A stretch of DNA of 64,000 bases from contig QNQO01002085.1 in the NCBI GenBank assembly GCA_003290165.1, positions 62,001 to 126,000 on the forward strand, given 5' to 3'. Position numbers and translations under genes: made by a program. Positions 13,301-27,111 of the stretch are shown piece after piece (the stretch's first letter is position 1; every line of letters starts with the position of its first letter). The notes under the pieces are model-generated. The model was not told the origin of the DNA. It saw only the letters and a list, made by a program, of their open reading frames with translations, and did not search any database. This DNA is from Berberis thunbergii. Lineage: Eukaryota > Streptophyta > Magnoliopsida > Ranunculales > Berberidaceae.

Positions 13301-16300
13301 AAATCACATAAAAACCAAACCGACCACTTCGGTTTTGAATTTTTTAAAACCGATCCGAACCGAACCAATCAGTTCGGTCGGTTTAATTAATTTTTTGTTC
13401 AGCTCTAATCGGTAGGTTTCACGAAGAATTATAACTTAAATTAGGAACACTTCATCAAGACCAATATGATAGTTTAGTTCAATGAAATTTTTTCGTTTTC
13501 AATTTTGGGTTTTGAAGGGAGTACCGCACTTCTGTAAAGACATTTAGACTAATAATAATAACTAAATTTTAGTCAAATTCTTAAAAGAAAAATTTTTGTT
13601 TTTAATTTTAATTTTAATTTTTTTTTTTTACTAAACATCATTGTTCACTGTGTGTGAATTGCCAGACAAAAGATCCCATTGGAGTTTGCTAATTTGATTA
13701 TGGCTAGGGGATCATAGCTATGCAAAAGGACTTACTTCACAAGGTATATTTTTTAGTCATTTTTAAATTTGTGTTTTTCCCCGTTGTTGTTTCATTAATG
13801 ATTTAATTTCTTAAATTTGCATCAAGGAGGATATTGATAGGTTTGACGAAGAATTATAACTAAAATTAGGATCACTTCATCAGGACCAATATGATAGTTT
13901 AGTTCAATGGAAATTTTTCATTTTCAATTTTGGGTTTTGAAGTTTTGTTTCAATTAGGGAATACCGCACTCCTGTAAAGATATTTAGACTAATAATAATA
14001 ACTGAATTTTAGTCAAATTCTTTAAAAATATATTATTTGTTGTTATTAATTTAAAAAAAATTATTGAACATCATTGTTCACTTTGCCCCCCTGTTGAAAA
14101 TCATGGCTCCGCCACTGCATGTAGGGCCAAGTCCCCCCTTCTCCCAATATAGATATTTTCTTCTTTACAAAACCCTTTTCATCAAACTCCCAAATCTCAG
14201 CAAAAACAATTCAACATTAAAAATCCCTCAAATCTCTCCAATAATCAGTCATAATTCATAACTTATCAGTTCCCCGGGAAAGGAGCTTCAGAAGTACAGT
14301 GAGATTCATTGTGTACGTCTTCACATGATGAGAAATCTTCTCTACTATTCCCTCATCGCTCAGACATAGAAATCAAGTGTTCCCGGTAAACCCCCAAATT
14401 TCACTTTTTTGGTGTTAGCGATCGGAGTATTGTTGGCGGTCATTCGATTCCTCTTCTGCTTTGTGTCCAACATCCCAACGGGCCTCGCATTGAATGTAGT
14501 TCCAAATTTTTTAGTTATTTTTAAATTTGTATTTTTCCCCTTTGTTGTTTCATTAATGATTTAATTGCTTAAATTTGCGTTGAGGAAGATATCGGTAGTT
14601 GGGCTGAAAATCGAAGTGTCAGTTCGGTTTTTCACCTAAACCGTGAACCGAACCAACTTAGGTTGGTTTTAAAATTTTCAAACCGAAATCAAACCGATTC
14701 TAATTTATGCAAATCGTAACAGAACCGAACCAACTAAAATCGAACCAAAACCGAAATCAAATCGAACCGAACCAAATATTTTAAACATATTAAATTATTT
14801 ATGTATAAATATATATTATTTATTATATATATTTGGTCGGTTAAAATCACATAAAAACCAAACCGACCACTTCGGTTTTGAATTTTTTAAAACCGATCCG
14901 AACCGAACCATTCGGTTCGTTAGGTTTAATCAATTTTTTGTTCAGCTCTAATCAATAGGTTTCACGAAGAATTATAACTTAAATTCGGTTCACTTCGTCA
15001 GGACCAATATGATAGTTTAGTTCAATGAAATTTTTCGTTTTCAATTTTGGGTTTTGAAGTTTTGGTTCAATTAGGGAGTACCGCACTCCTATAAAAACAT
15101 TTAGACTAACAATAATAAATAAATTTTAGTCAAATTCTGAAAATAAAATTGTTGTTATTAATAAAAAAATTTTTTTTACTAAACATCATTGTTCACTGTG
15201 TGTGAATTGCCTGACAAAAGATCCCATTGGAGTTTGCTAATTTGATTATGGCTAGGGGATCATAGCTATGCAAAAGGACTTACTTCACAAGGTATATTTT
15301 TTAGTCATTTTTAAATTTGTTTTTTCCCTTTTGTTGTTTCATTAATGATTAAATTGGTTAAATTTGCATCGAGGAGGATATCGATAGGTTTGACGAAGAA
15401 TAATAACTAAAATTAGGATCACTTCATCAGGACCAATATGATAGTTTAGTTCAATGGAAAATTTTCATTTTCAATTTTGGGTTTTGAAGTTTTGGTTCAA
15501 TTGGGGAATACCGCACTCCTGTAAAGATATTTATACTAATAATAATAACTGAATTTTAGTCAAATTCTTTAAAAAAATATTATTTGTTGTTATTAATTTA
15601 AAAAAATTATTGAACATCATTGTTCACTTTGCCCCCCTGTTGAAAATCATGGCTCCGCCACTGCATGTAGGGCCAAGTCCCCCCCTCCCCCAATATAGAT
15701 ATTTTCTTCTATACAAAACTCTTTTCATCAAATTCCCAAATCTCAGCAAACCCCTCAACAATTCAACAGTTAAAATCCCTCAAATCTCTCCAATAATCTG
15801 TCATAATTCATAACTTATCACTTCTCCGGGAAAGGAGCTTCAGAAGTACAGTGAGATTCATTGTGTTCGTTTTCACAAGATGAGAAATCTTCTCTACTAT
15901 TCCCTCATCGCTCAGACATAGAAATCTCGTGTTCTCGGTAAACCCCCAAATTTAACTTTTTTGGCGTCAGCGATCGGAGTATTGTTGGCGGTCATTCGAT
16001 TCCTCTTCTGTTTTGTGTCCAACATCCCAACGGGCTTCGCATTGAATGTAGTTCCTTCTTTTTTAGTTATTTTTAAATTTGTATTTTTCCCCTTTGTTGT
16101 TTCATTAATGATTTAATTGCTTAAATTTGCGTTGAGGAAGATATTGGTAATAGGATTGAAAACCGAACTGTCGGTTCGGTTTTTCACCTAAACCGTGAAC
16201 CGAACCAACTTAGGTTGGTTTTAAAATTTTCAAACCGAACCGATTCTAATTTATGCAAACCGTAACTGAACCGAACTAACTAAAATCGAACCAAAACCGA

Positions 16301-16537
16301 AATCAAATCGAATCGAACCAAATATTTTAAACATATTATATTATTTATATAGAAAATATATATTATTTATTATATATATTTGGTCGGTTAAAATCATACA
16401 AAAACCAAACCGACCACTTCGGTTTTGAATTTTTTAAAACCGATCCGAACCGAACCAATCGGTTCGGTCGGTTTAATCAATTTTTAGTTCAGCTCTAATC
16501 GGTAGGTTTCACGAACAATTATAACTTAAATTAGGAA
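10357..16537 (+). repeat. Recent higher-order duplication, period about 3.09 kb
   Basis: The block 10357-13447 (A-B-A-B) is followed by 13448-16537, nearly the same sequence. The differences noticed are homopolymer length changes (near 10665, 11292, 11717 and 12069) and a few substitutions, such as TTTTTCCCCTAAACC at about 13091 against TTTTTCACCTAAACC at about 16181. Such low divergence marks this as the youngest visible expansion of the array. Confidence 0.88.
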
Positions 16538-19072
16538 CACTTCATCAAGACCAATATGATAGTTTAGTTCAATGAAATTTTTTCGTTTTCAATTTTGGGT
16601 TTTGAAGTTTTGGTGCAATTAGGGAGTACCGCACTCCTGTAAAGACATTTAGACTAATAATAATAACTAAATTTTAGTCAAATTCTTAAAAGAAATTTTT
16701 TGTTTTTAATTTTTTTTTTTTTTTTTTTTTACTTAACATCATTGTTCACTGTGTGTGAATTGCCTGACAAAAGATCCCATTGGAGTTTGCTAATTTGCTT
16801 ATGGCTAGGGGATCATAGCTATGCAAACGGACTTACTTCACAAGGTATATTTTTAGTCATTTTTAAATTTGTGTTTTCCCCGTTGTTGTTTCATTAATGA
16901 TTTAATTGCTTAAATTTGCATCGAGGAGGATATCGATAGGTTTGACGAAGAATTATAACTAAAATTAGGATCACTTCATCAGGACCAATATGATAGTTTA
17001 GTTCAATGGAAATTTTTCATTTTCAATTTTGGGTTTTGAAGTTTTGTTTAAATTAGGGAATACCGCACTTCTGTAAAGATATTTAGACTAATAATAATAA
17101 CTGAATTTTAGTCAAATTCTTTAAAAAAATAATATTTGTGGTTATTAATTTAAAAAAAAAATTATTGAATCACATTGTTCACTTTACCCCCCTGTTGAAA
17201 ATCATGGCTCCGCCACTGCATGTAGGGCCAAGTCCCCCCCTCTCCCAATATAGATATTTTCTTCTTTACAAAACCCTTTTCATCAAACTCCCAAATCTCA
17301 GCAAAAACAATTCAACATTAAAAATCCCTCAAATCTCTCCAATAATCTGTCATAATTCATAACTTATGGGAAAGGAGCTTCAGAAGTACAGTGAGATTCA
17401 TTGTGTACGTCTTCACATGATGAGAAATCTTCTCTACCATTCCCTCATCGCTCAGACATAGAAATCTCGTGTTCTCGGTAAACCCCCAAATTTCACTTTT
17501 TTGGTGTCAGCGATCGGAGTATTGTTGGCGGTCATTCGATTCCTCTTCTGCTTTGTGTCCAACATCCCAACGGGCTTCGCATTGAATGTAGTTCCAAAAT
17601 TTTTAGTTATTTTTAAATTTGTATTTTCCCCCTTTGTTGTTTCATTAATGATTTAATTGCTTAAATTTGCGTTGTGGAAGATATCGGTAGTAGGGCTGAA
17701 AACCGAACTGTCGGTTCGGTTTTTCACCTAAACCGTGAACCAACCCAACTTAGGTTGGTTTTAAAATTTTCAAACCGAAACGAACCGATTCTAATTTATG
17801 CAAATCGTAACTGAACCGAACCAACTAAAATCGAACCAAAACCGAAATCAAATCGAACCGAACCACATATTTTAAACATATTAATTTATTTATATATAAA
17901 ATATATATTATTTATTATATATATTTGGTCGGTTAAAATCACATAAAAACCAAACCGACCACTTCGGTTTTGAATTTTTTAAAATCGATCCGAACCGAAC
18001 CATTCGGTTCGTTAGGTTTAATCAATTTTTTGTTCAGCTCTAATCAGTAGGCTTCACGAAGAATTATAACTTAAATTCGGTTCACTTCGTCTGAACCAAT
18101 ATGATAGTTTAGTTCAATGAAAATATTTCGTTTTCAATTTTGGGTTTTGAAGTTTTGGTTCAATTAGGGAGTATCGCACTCCTATAAAGACATTTAGACT
18201 AATAATAATAACTAAATTTTAGTCAAATTCTTAAAATAAAAATTGTTGTTATTAATTAAATTTTTTTTTTTACTAAACATCATTGTTCACTGTGTGTGAA
18301 TTGCCTGACAAAAGATCCCATTGGAGTTTGCTAATTTGATTATGGCTAGGGGATCATAGCTATGCAAAAGGACTTACTTCACAAGGTATATTTTTTGGTC
18401 ATTTTTAAATTTGTTTTTTTCCCTTTTGTTGTTTCATTAATGATTTAATTGGTTAAATTTGCATCGAGGAGGATATCGATAGGTTTGACGAAGAATAATA
18501 ACTAAAATTAGGATCACTTCATCAGAACCAATATGATAGTTTAGTTCAATGGAAATTTTTCATTTTCAATTTTGGGTTTTGAAGTTTTGGTTCAATTGGG
18601 GAATACCGCACTCCTGTAAAGATATTTATACTAATAATAATAACTGAATTTTAGTCAAATTCTTTAAAAAAATATTATTTGTTGTTATTAATTTAAAAAA
18701 ATTATTGAACATCATTGTTCACTTTGCCCCCCTGTTGAAAATCATGGCTCCGCCACTGCATGTAGGGCCAAGTCCCCCCCTCCCCCAATATAGATATTTT
18801 CTTCTTTACAAAACTCTTTTCTTCAAATTCACAAATCTCAGCAAACCCCTCAACAATTCAACAGTTAAAATCCCTCAAATCTCTCCAATAATGTAATACC
18901 CGCCTAATTAAATAAATATAAAAATTTATTTTGTAAACCCTAATGTTGATGGGTTGTTATTAAATTGTATTTGGGCTTGGTTTTGGGCTTTTATTAAACT
19001 AATAAGTAGGGTTTTATTATGTGAAAGAGGGCTGGTGTTCTTAGAATTTTAGTGGGGGCGAATAGCCACCCA

Positions 19073-19080
19073 CTATATAA
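19073..19080 (+). promoter_or_regulatory. Putative TATA box of the solo LTR
   Basis: CTATATAA lies about 180 bp inside the LTR and is followed by a run of about 18 A and a GA-rich leader. The assignment rests on motif and position only. Confidence 0.4.
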
Positions 19081-21168
19081 AAAAAAAAAAAAAAAAGAGA
19101 AACCAAAACCCTTTTCCTACCTCCTTCTTTTGTGCAACAGGAAGATATCTTCTTCCTCATCTCCTTCTTCGATGGCGGCTGATGGTGAGACGAAACTGGC
19201 GAGGTGATGAAGATGGGAGGAAGATGGAGGCCGGTGGAGGAAGAGATGATATTCCTCTTACCCTTTTCGGCGGCGACGAAGGTCGAGAGGTTGAGAATGG
19301 TGAGTTTTCTCCATTCCTCTCTTGTATGTGAATTTTTTTTAATCCACTTATATACGTATATGTATTTTTTTGCTTGGGTCAATCTTGATAATCATTTTTA
19401 TCAACCAAAGTCCATTAAGTTTTTAAACCACTGCTATATTGTTTCTACGAATTTATATGTGGATCAGAACAAAATAAAAGGGAAGAGGCTTTCCTTTGTG
19501 ACTGCTAACAAGATGTATGATAACTTCTTTAATTGTATAAGATGGAAGTGGTAGGTGAGATAATAGAAGCAAGTCTGAGGGCTGTGAACGTACTGAACAA
19601 GTTATAGGCATATTCTTGGTGATGAGATGGTGATTTAAGGGTTTAAAAGCGAATTCCAAAGGCGCAGCTTAGCGCATGTACTTAGATTATGACATATGTT
19701 GTAATATTCTCTTCCTGAGTTTCTTTTTACTGGAATTCAGTGTTTCTGTTTTTTCTGTTCTTTGATTCACTGTTTCTTGATTTTTGACCAATTGAGTTTA
19801 TTTGTGAATGCTAACTTCCCATGGATAACTCGGAATGTAAAAACCCCCCATCATAGAAATAGTACATATACATTTCCTCATTACTCCTCCCCTATTTTGA
19901 GTTGACAATTAACTGAATCCCATTGGCTGTCCATGCTAAGTTTTCTCTTGTGTTGTTTAATGTTTTTCTTTTTTTATTTGCTCAATTATTGTGTCTAATG
20001 GATGGACATATATATTGAACAAATATGCTTCCAAGTTCCATCTAAAATGGAAACTTGAAAAAAAATGCAGTTCGGTAGTAGCTTTGTTGAAATTGGGCAT
20101 TTGGGCTTTGGATTTTTAAAGAGGGATGTTTCCCTACAATTGATGGCTGCATGTGGTGTTTCCCTACAATTTTAGGCTGATGTTTCCCTAATGGAAAATT
20201 TTCATTAGTTGTAGTTAAGTATATATCATCAAACTTTACTTTTTGGCTTGAGGATTATTTTGTAAGGTGTCTGCATGTTGAACTTTGAAAGTTGTGGTTC
20301 AAGTTTTTTTTATTCATGATTATGCATATTTTGGTAGAAAGTTTTGATTGTGATTGGGGAAAAAGGAAATATGGATCACACTTTAAACAAAACAAAAGGA
20401 AGTAACTGAAGACAACCTCCATAGAAATCAAAATATCAAGCTAACTCTTCAATCCTCAACTAATAATAAAACAATAAAGTTATGATGATGCAAAATCTTG
20501 AGAGTCAACTACACTACAAATCTTTTGGTATTTTACCTCCATCACACAAATGTGAAGTCAGATGGTACACTAAAGGAATTTGGGCCGAAAGAGAGAGGGA
20601 CACTGTTGTCCAATGTGAGGCAGACCTTTACCAAAATACAATTTGGATAACCCTTGAAAATATAGATTTTTGTTGCGTGTTCACCTTAAAGATGAAATCT
20701 TTGTTAGTTACATTAGAATCAAATTATGCGGATTCATCTTTTTATGATATGAATTTGAATATGTGTATTGTTATGAAATTTGAGATGCGTATACCGCGAT
20801 TTGAATTTGATTGGTATTCAAATTGACTTATGGTGATCCTTGAAATGGTTATGTTCTTCCCAAGGAAGGGGTTGATTTCATTATGAATGACAAAATGCCA
20901 CTTGATCACCGTGTTATTATAAAGCATGGTTTATGAATATGCTATGCTTCTCCGAGAGAATGGTGGATCCTGTGGTTGATTTATTTATGGTTGACAAAGT
21001 GTCACCATAAAAGAGTTTTGAGGATTTATTTATTTTTATGATCTTTTCCACAACTCTGAAAAAAAAAATGTGAAAAGAAAAGAAATTTTTTGTATACAGA
21101 CTTGCTTGTATACTTGTGATATTATTGGATATGCAGACTTGCTTACATATCAGTGTACTTGTCAGTGA

Positions 21169-21450
21169 TCGACCTTCGTGTGAGATGACATGTTCCTCGA
21201 GGTGGCACCCCACTTAGAACATGTACGCTCCGAATGGTTTCGATGGCAAGGGCGGCACACTTGGGTGAGGTGTGTTCGGTGCACCGTTCCATGTGTGTTC
21301 GGTTGTACGTGTAGATTTAGGAAGAATGCTTGCCATGGATTGAACTTCGGGTGAGATGACATGTTCCTCAAGGTGGCACCCCACTTGGAACATGTATGCT
21401 CCGAGTGGTTTCGAAGGCAAGGGAGGCACACTTGGGTGAGGTGTGTTCGG
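21169..21450 (+). repeat. Direct repeat inside the solo LTR
   Basis: A segment of about 110 bp (21169-21279), starting GACCTTCGTGTGAGATGAC and ending GGTGAGGTGTGTTCGG, is repeated at about 21340-21450 with scattered substitutions, offset about 171 bp. Overlapping minus-strand ORFs here are products of the repeat. It could be a duplicated LTR regulatory segment. Confidence 0.75.
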
Positions 21451-22125
21451 CACAGGAGGAGAGTGCGATTGTGGAAAAGTAGCGAGATTTCTTTTTGTGT
21501 ATGTGCGTGATTACCTTAAAGGAAGAAACTAAATGCTCATTCAACCATTGAAAGAGAACTACACGTCCTCCTAAAGGTAGAAAAAAAAATGTGTTTTGTT
21601 TAATATTTCAATAATAGTCTAATATGGGTGAATTGTATGGTTGTTGCATTTATGAGGATTGACAACTCATAAACTTTATTTATTAGTAATAAATAATGCA
21701 TATTTATTTATTAGCATGACAACACCATTGTCTCATTGAGGAACTACCTGATGGTGTGGTTATGTATTGTTTGGTTTATTTTAATGTTGTCACATGTGGA
21801 TTTATTGAATTTTTTGGATGAAGATTTCTCACACCGGCTTTATTGCTGACCCGAGTGAGCTTTTGCTTCTTGGGTACATTCCGTTTGGAATGTAGCCGAG
21901 TAGTCTTTCAGGTTTAGAGATTTTGAGGTGGAGTACTGAAGTTTCGCTAGTGAGCTAGCCATGCCAGTTTTCTCCGGGTCAGATTTTTATTCGTTTTAGT
22001 TGTTTAGTGTTGCTGCTATTTGTTTCTGTTGTTATTGAATTCTCACGTCCCGAGTTTTGGGAGAAACGGATAATCCTACGTGGCTTTTTGGGATTTTCGT
22101 TTCCTTCGAAAATCAGGGCGTGACA

Positions 22126-23519
22126 AATAATCTGTCATAATTCATAACTTATCACTTCTCCGGGAAAGGAGCTTCAGAAGTACAGTGAGATTCATTGTGT
22201 ACGTCTTCACATGATGAGAAATCTTCTCTACTATTCCCTCATCGCTCATACATAGAAATCTCGTGTTCTCGGTAAACCCCCAAATTTCACTTTTTTGGCG
22301 TCAGCGATCGGAGTATTGTTGGCGGTCATTCGATTCCTCTTCTGCTTTGTGTCCAACATCCCAACGGGCTTCGCATTGAATGAAGTTCCTACTTTTTTAG
22401 TAATTTTTAAATTTGTATTTTTCCCATTTGTTGTTTCATTAATGATTTAATTGCTTAAATTTGCGTTGAGGAAGATATCGGTAATAGGACTGAAAACCGA
22501 GCTGTCGGTTCGGTTTTTCACCTAAACCGTGAACCGAACCAACTTAGGTTGGTTTTAAAATTTTCAAACCGAACCGATTCTAATTTATGCAAACCGTAAC
22601 TGAACCGAACTAACTAAAATCGAACCAAAACCGAAATCAAATCGAACCGAACAAAATATTTTAAACATATTATATTATTTATATATAAAATCTATACTAT
22701 TTATTATATATATTTGGTCGGTTAAAATCACATAAAAACCAAACCGGCCACTTCGATTTTGAATTTTTTAAAACCGATCCGAACCGAACCTATCGGTTCG
22801 GTCGGTTTAATCAATTTTTTTTCAGCTCTAATCGGTAGATTTCACGAAGAATTATAACTTAAATTAGGAACACTTCATCAAGACCAATATGATAGTTTAG
22901 TTCAATGAAATTTTTTCGTTTTCAATTTTGGGTTTTGAAGTTTTGGTTCAATTAGGGAGTACCGCACTCCTGTAAAGACATTTAGACTAATAATAATAAC
23001 TAAATTTTAGTCAAATTCTTGAAAGAAAAATTTTTGTTTTTAATTTAATTTTTTTTTTACTAAACGTCATTGTTCACTATGTGTGAATTGCCTGACAAAA
23101 GATCCCATTGGAGTTTGCTAATTTGATTATGGCTAGGGGATCATAGCTATGCAAAAGGACTTACTTCACAAGGCATATTTTTTAGTCATTTTTAAATTTG
23201 TGTTTTTCCCCGTTGTTGTTTCATTAATGATTTAATTGCTTAAATTTGCATCAAAGAGGATATCGATAGGTTTGACGAAGAATTATAACTAAAATTAGGA
23301 TCACTTCATCAGGACCAATATGATAGTTTAGTTCAATGGAAATTTTTCATTTTGAATTTTGGGTTTTGAAGTTTTGTTTCAATTAGGGAATACCGCACTC
23401 TTGTAAAGATATTTAGACTAATAATAATAACTGAATTTTAGTCAAATTCTTTAAAAAAAATATTATTTGTTGTTATTAATTTAAAAAAAATTATTGAACA
23501 TCATTGATCACTTTGCCCC
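22126..23519 (+). repeat. Tandem array block 2 (between two LTR insertions)
   Basis: The B monomer interrupted at 18891 resumes here exactly after the duplicated AATAA. It contains the B core remainder, its MITE (22485-22830) and right arm. An A monomer starts at 22871, and a B monomer starts at 23302 that is interrupted in turn after GCCCC at 23515-23519. Removing both insertions restores unbroken B monomers. Confidence 0.93.
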
Positions 23520-25191
23520 TGATGCGGATTTTACTAACCTAAATTAACAGGTTAATTCAGCCCACTTGTAATAACCGCAAGTGCACGGTGCCTAACTGGT
23601 AGACAACGGCAAGTATGGGTCGATCCCACGAGGAAGGTGGATGTTATTGAAATTTAGAATTTAATTTAAACTAATTTAAATGAAAAATGGGGTTACAACA
23701 TTTTTAAACTAAAAATAAATTAAAGATAAGAAAAATAAAACAATATAAAATGATAAGATGGATGGAATGGATTTTGTGCGGTTTGGATTCACCGATGAGT
23801 TAACAAAAATATATTTAAATCTAAATTACTGAAATATAAATACGAGAAGCTTAGGGATGAGAATCCCTTGCTTACACCGAATATATGATCGTTATAATCC
23901 AATTAGACTTGTATCATGTTTCTATCAAACATTCACAAGTTATTTCAAGCAAATATGCTCTTACTAAGTATTAAATGTCTTTTTAGGACACACTTAATCA
24001 AAGTTTAAGCTTAATAATTTTTTAGCACATGCTTTGAATATTAATAAAATGTAATTCTAACTACCGAACATATCAAGTTTACTTACTCGAAAATGCAAGG
24101 TGGAAGCAAATTATCAAAATTCAGAAATAACTTGTAATGACAATTAAGCAAACCATTCAGTAAAATAGCTTTAAAATAATTTCTACAGCCCAATTGGTTT
24201 GTCACAAACTCGATATGGTGTCGAACAGCAAATCGACGATTGGGTGTGCACGAATCCCGAGGAAATGGCCCTTAATTCGCTCTGTGGTGGTACAGAACAA
24301 ATCAAGGGGTGGAAATAGCCAAAATCGAATTTATATTCAAATTTCCCTCCCTGCTACAGTGCCGCACAGTAGCCGGTTGTCTTCCCCAGCGAGACGGCGG
24401 CTTTCGCAGCATGGTTCTCGCTCCTCGCGGCTTCCCTCGACTCCCTCGTGACGCTAGAACCTGCAAAAGATGAGATAGAGTGAAGAAAACCACGAAAAAA
24501 CAGCAATTGAAACAGAGAGAAACAGGGAAGAAACTCCCTGTTTTTGCGACTCTGTCGCGACTGTTCCGGCCTGATTCTCGCGGCTTCCTCCGTCCTTAAC
24601 GTGATCCTAGAACCTGTTGTGGTGCTGTTCGGCGGAGGTGTTGGTGGTTCGTGACCTGTTTGGACAGTGGAGAGGAGTATGGAGTGGTGGTGGAGTTGGA
24701 AAAGTTGACGTGAAACGGTGGTGACGGTGGTGGTTGTGATGAGAATCACCTTGAGAGGAGGAGGTTTTGATTTTCAATTATGTTCTTTTCCCTTCTCCTC
24801 TTCCTTTCACTTCTCATCCTATTCTCTTCTATTTATAGAGAAAGATCCATGGGATAGAACATGGAAGAACACGGTTGTTGAGAGAACATGGGAGAACATG
24901 GTTGTTGGGAGAATGTTGGTGGATGTTGGTATTGGGCTTAGGCTTAGGCTTTGGGCTTAGGTTTATGGATTTAGTTTATAGGTTTAGGTTTTGGTTTTAG
25001 GTTAAGTGATTCTCTCTCTACTCTGTACCACCACGTGAAATCCTTATACAGTCGTCTTAATATGATTTCATCGTTTAAGCGCAAATTCCTGAAAAGAGAT
25101 AAAAACGAAATAATTATTATAAAATATAAGAATCGAAACACTAACATGTATAAATTAAGGGGTATATTATGTAATAATTATGTGACTATCA
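23520..25191 (-). repeat. 3' LTR of the minus-strand element
   Basis: Nearly identical to the LTR at 29824-31482. In element sense it is preceded by a G-rich tract (GGTTTGGGGGTATT, plus about 25192-25205), the likely polypurine tract. Its TATA motif is at plus 24829-24837. A local cluster of differences from its partner lies at about 24227-24290. Confidence 0.88.
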
Positions 25192-27111
25192 AATACCCCC
25201 AAACCTATATTTTGCTAGTCCTCGAGCAAAACAATAAAAAATGAAAATTCTAACTCACTTTCGCAGGAATCATCGGTTGCACTTACCTTAAACGTGCAAC
25301 AAGGCTTTAAACCCCTAGATTACCTCTAGTGGACGAGTTATAGTCTCGTGAGGGTTTCCAGAAAATGTTACCCACAAACATTACTGACTCAACAAAACTT
25401 AGTCACAAAAAACTTATTTTAAAACTTCAAGAAATGCAGGAAACCAACAGTGTCATTTTAGTGTATCAACAAATTTCCAAATAATTTAATATTCTCCAAA
25501 GGTTAGAAAAAATTCATAATCATCCTCAACTCAATGTGTGTGTGTGGATAGCACTGTCAACATAACTTTTCATTTCAGAGTAAAACAATGACTAAATCTC
25601 CTGTAGAAAGTTTGTTTTGACTTCAAACCTCTTATGTCACTCACAATAAAGCACTCAGAGATTTGGTATTTCACTCAGTTTATATGTGAGGAAAAGAGTA
25701 AATAATGGAAAACAATCATCTCACATATAGTAATATGAAGAACGGACTTTTCAAGAATGGAATGAACATGATCTCATGGACAGGAATATCAATTACTTTT
25801 GGGAATGTTGAATCAAACACCATAGGTCTTGGTTATTAAATCTCCACATCTACGAAACCAACCTTTACCTAAGATCAACTAGGACTTTGTTGGGTTGTAA
25901 TGGGGCTTGGGTAATGGTTAATAAGGAATGTCAAAAATTTCTAGGAATGTATACACCCATTTAACGAACAATTAGGGCTGTCAAGAATAAATCAATGTTG
26001 CGCACCATCAATTTTTTCTTCATTCTCACATTTTTATCCTCATTCACATTTTCTTCTGCTTTCTTTTTCTTTCTTTCTTTCTTTTTCTTTCTTCCATAGA
26101 GGATTTATGAAATATCTCATATTTTGCTCTTTCATGCCCTTTTTACACCAAGTATATTCATCCGTACACATTCCCAGAAAAATTGGGTAAAGGTTAATGG
26201 GTTAACAAATAAAAGGTTAATCTATGGCTCAAAAGGCTACAAAAAGTTAATGTTATGGGTAAGTTAAAAGGCTAGTTAATGGTTTAAAGAAAAAAAATGC
26301 CTAGATCATTTCCAAAGTTCGGGTCAGTATTATGACATCTCAATTGAATAAGCCAAGAAGTTCTAGTGTAATAATTCAATTTTTATGTCATTCCCAAAGC
26401 AATTGATTAGAAAAATGAGAATAATGAGATCATCAACGAGATAATACGGACTCAAGAAAAATCAGAGTTTATGTATAACCCTCAGAAAAATAGAAAGGCT
26501 CAAAACTTTCAGGGTTAAGTCTCCACTATTATTCTAAGGTTTTCTAGTATATATTTCACTCATCAACTTCAAGTTATGCTAACATGGCTCATGGTGCAAA
26601 GATAATCGAGTTGAAAAATCTTATGAACCAGATCTGACTTAAGGATCATACTAAACTTTCAGTCTTTATCAATATAGCAAAATGTCAAGTTGGCTTGCAT
26701 TTTCTTGAGTATAAAACATTTAAAATCCATTTTCATAGTCACAGAAGACCAAGTTTGCATGACAGAATTTTTTTTTTTGTTTTTTTTTGTTTGTTTCAAG
26801 AAAAGAAAAGAAAAGAAAACACTACGAAAAAATGAAAATTTCACCGACTCATGAACCCTACCCCCAAACCTAATCCAAACATTGTCCTCAATGTTTAACA
26901 AAATAATTCTGACAAAGGAATGAAGTAAGTACACGAGAGGAGGTTAGAACAGTCTTACCGCGGTGAAGATGTTACCAATTTTCAAGAAGTCATCCATTAA
27001 TGAGGCTCAGAAACATAAGAATCATGGAGTTTTCAGTAGAAATTGATAAAATGCAGACTCGACATTAACAAAGAAAACTAAAAAGAAAAAGCAAGTTGGA
27101 AGTCAAAACTG
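25192..27111 (-). other. Interior of LARD-like element, 3' part
   Basis: AT-rich, without a credible reading frame in either orientation. It contains a TTTCTTTC microsatellite at about 26060-26095 and an A/G-rich tract near 26800-26820. It sits between the ORF and the polypurine tract in element sense, where pol would have been. Confidence 0.6.

Larger units (their letters stand above)
1..18891 (+). repeat. Tandem array block 1 (A/B monomers)
   Basis: Monomers were delimited by the recurring phrase CACTTCRTCAGGACCAATAT. Starts and types: A 4, A 436, B 866, A 1985, B 2415, B 3502, A 4617, B 5049, A 6173, B 6604, B 7692, A 8808, B 9240, A 10357, B 10782, A 11900, B 12330, A 13448, B 13873, A 14991, B 15420, A 16538, B 16972, A 18083, B 18515 (interrupted at 18892). 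A is about 430 bp, B about 1,117 bp. Both share a left arm of about 210 bp and a right arm beginning near the phrase TTCATTAATGATTTAATTGC. The A core (about 100 bp, for example 211-310) and the B core (about 426 bp, for example 1075-1500) are unrelated. The short ORFs in the B core recur only because the repeat does, so no gene is called. Confidence 0.95.
18892..22125 (+). mobile_element. Solo LTR, about 3.23 kb, Ty3/gypsy type
   Basis: It starts TGTAATACCCGCC and ends GGGCGTGACA, flanked by the 5-bp direct repeat AATAA (18887-18891 and 22126-22130). No primer-binding site, polypurine tract, gag/pol ORF or second LTR is present, so it reads as one LTR left by recombination between two. Length and end sequences resemble the long LTRs of Tekay/Del chromoviruses (family knowledge; lineage uncertain). 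A TATA-like CTATATAA at 19073-19080 followed by a long A run is a plausible LTR promoter. ORFs inside it are short and match no protein I recognise. Confidence 0.85.

Noticed and set aside
21162..21453. Minus-strand ORFs with repeated PHPSVPPLPSKP.
   Set aside because: They come from the 171-bp-offset duplication inside the solo LTR and are open in two frames; not a protein repeat family.
24302..24749. ORFs of up to 131 aa on both strands inside the LTR, repeated at 30606-31053.
   Set aside because: They lie within both LTRs of the LARD-like element, in GC-rich sequence that is open in several frames at once.
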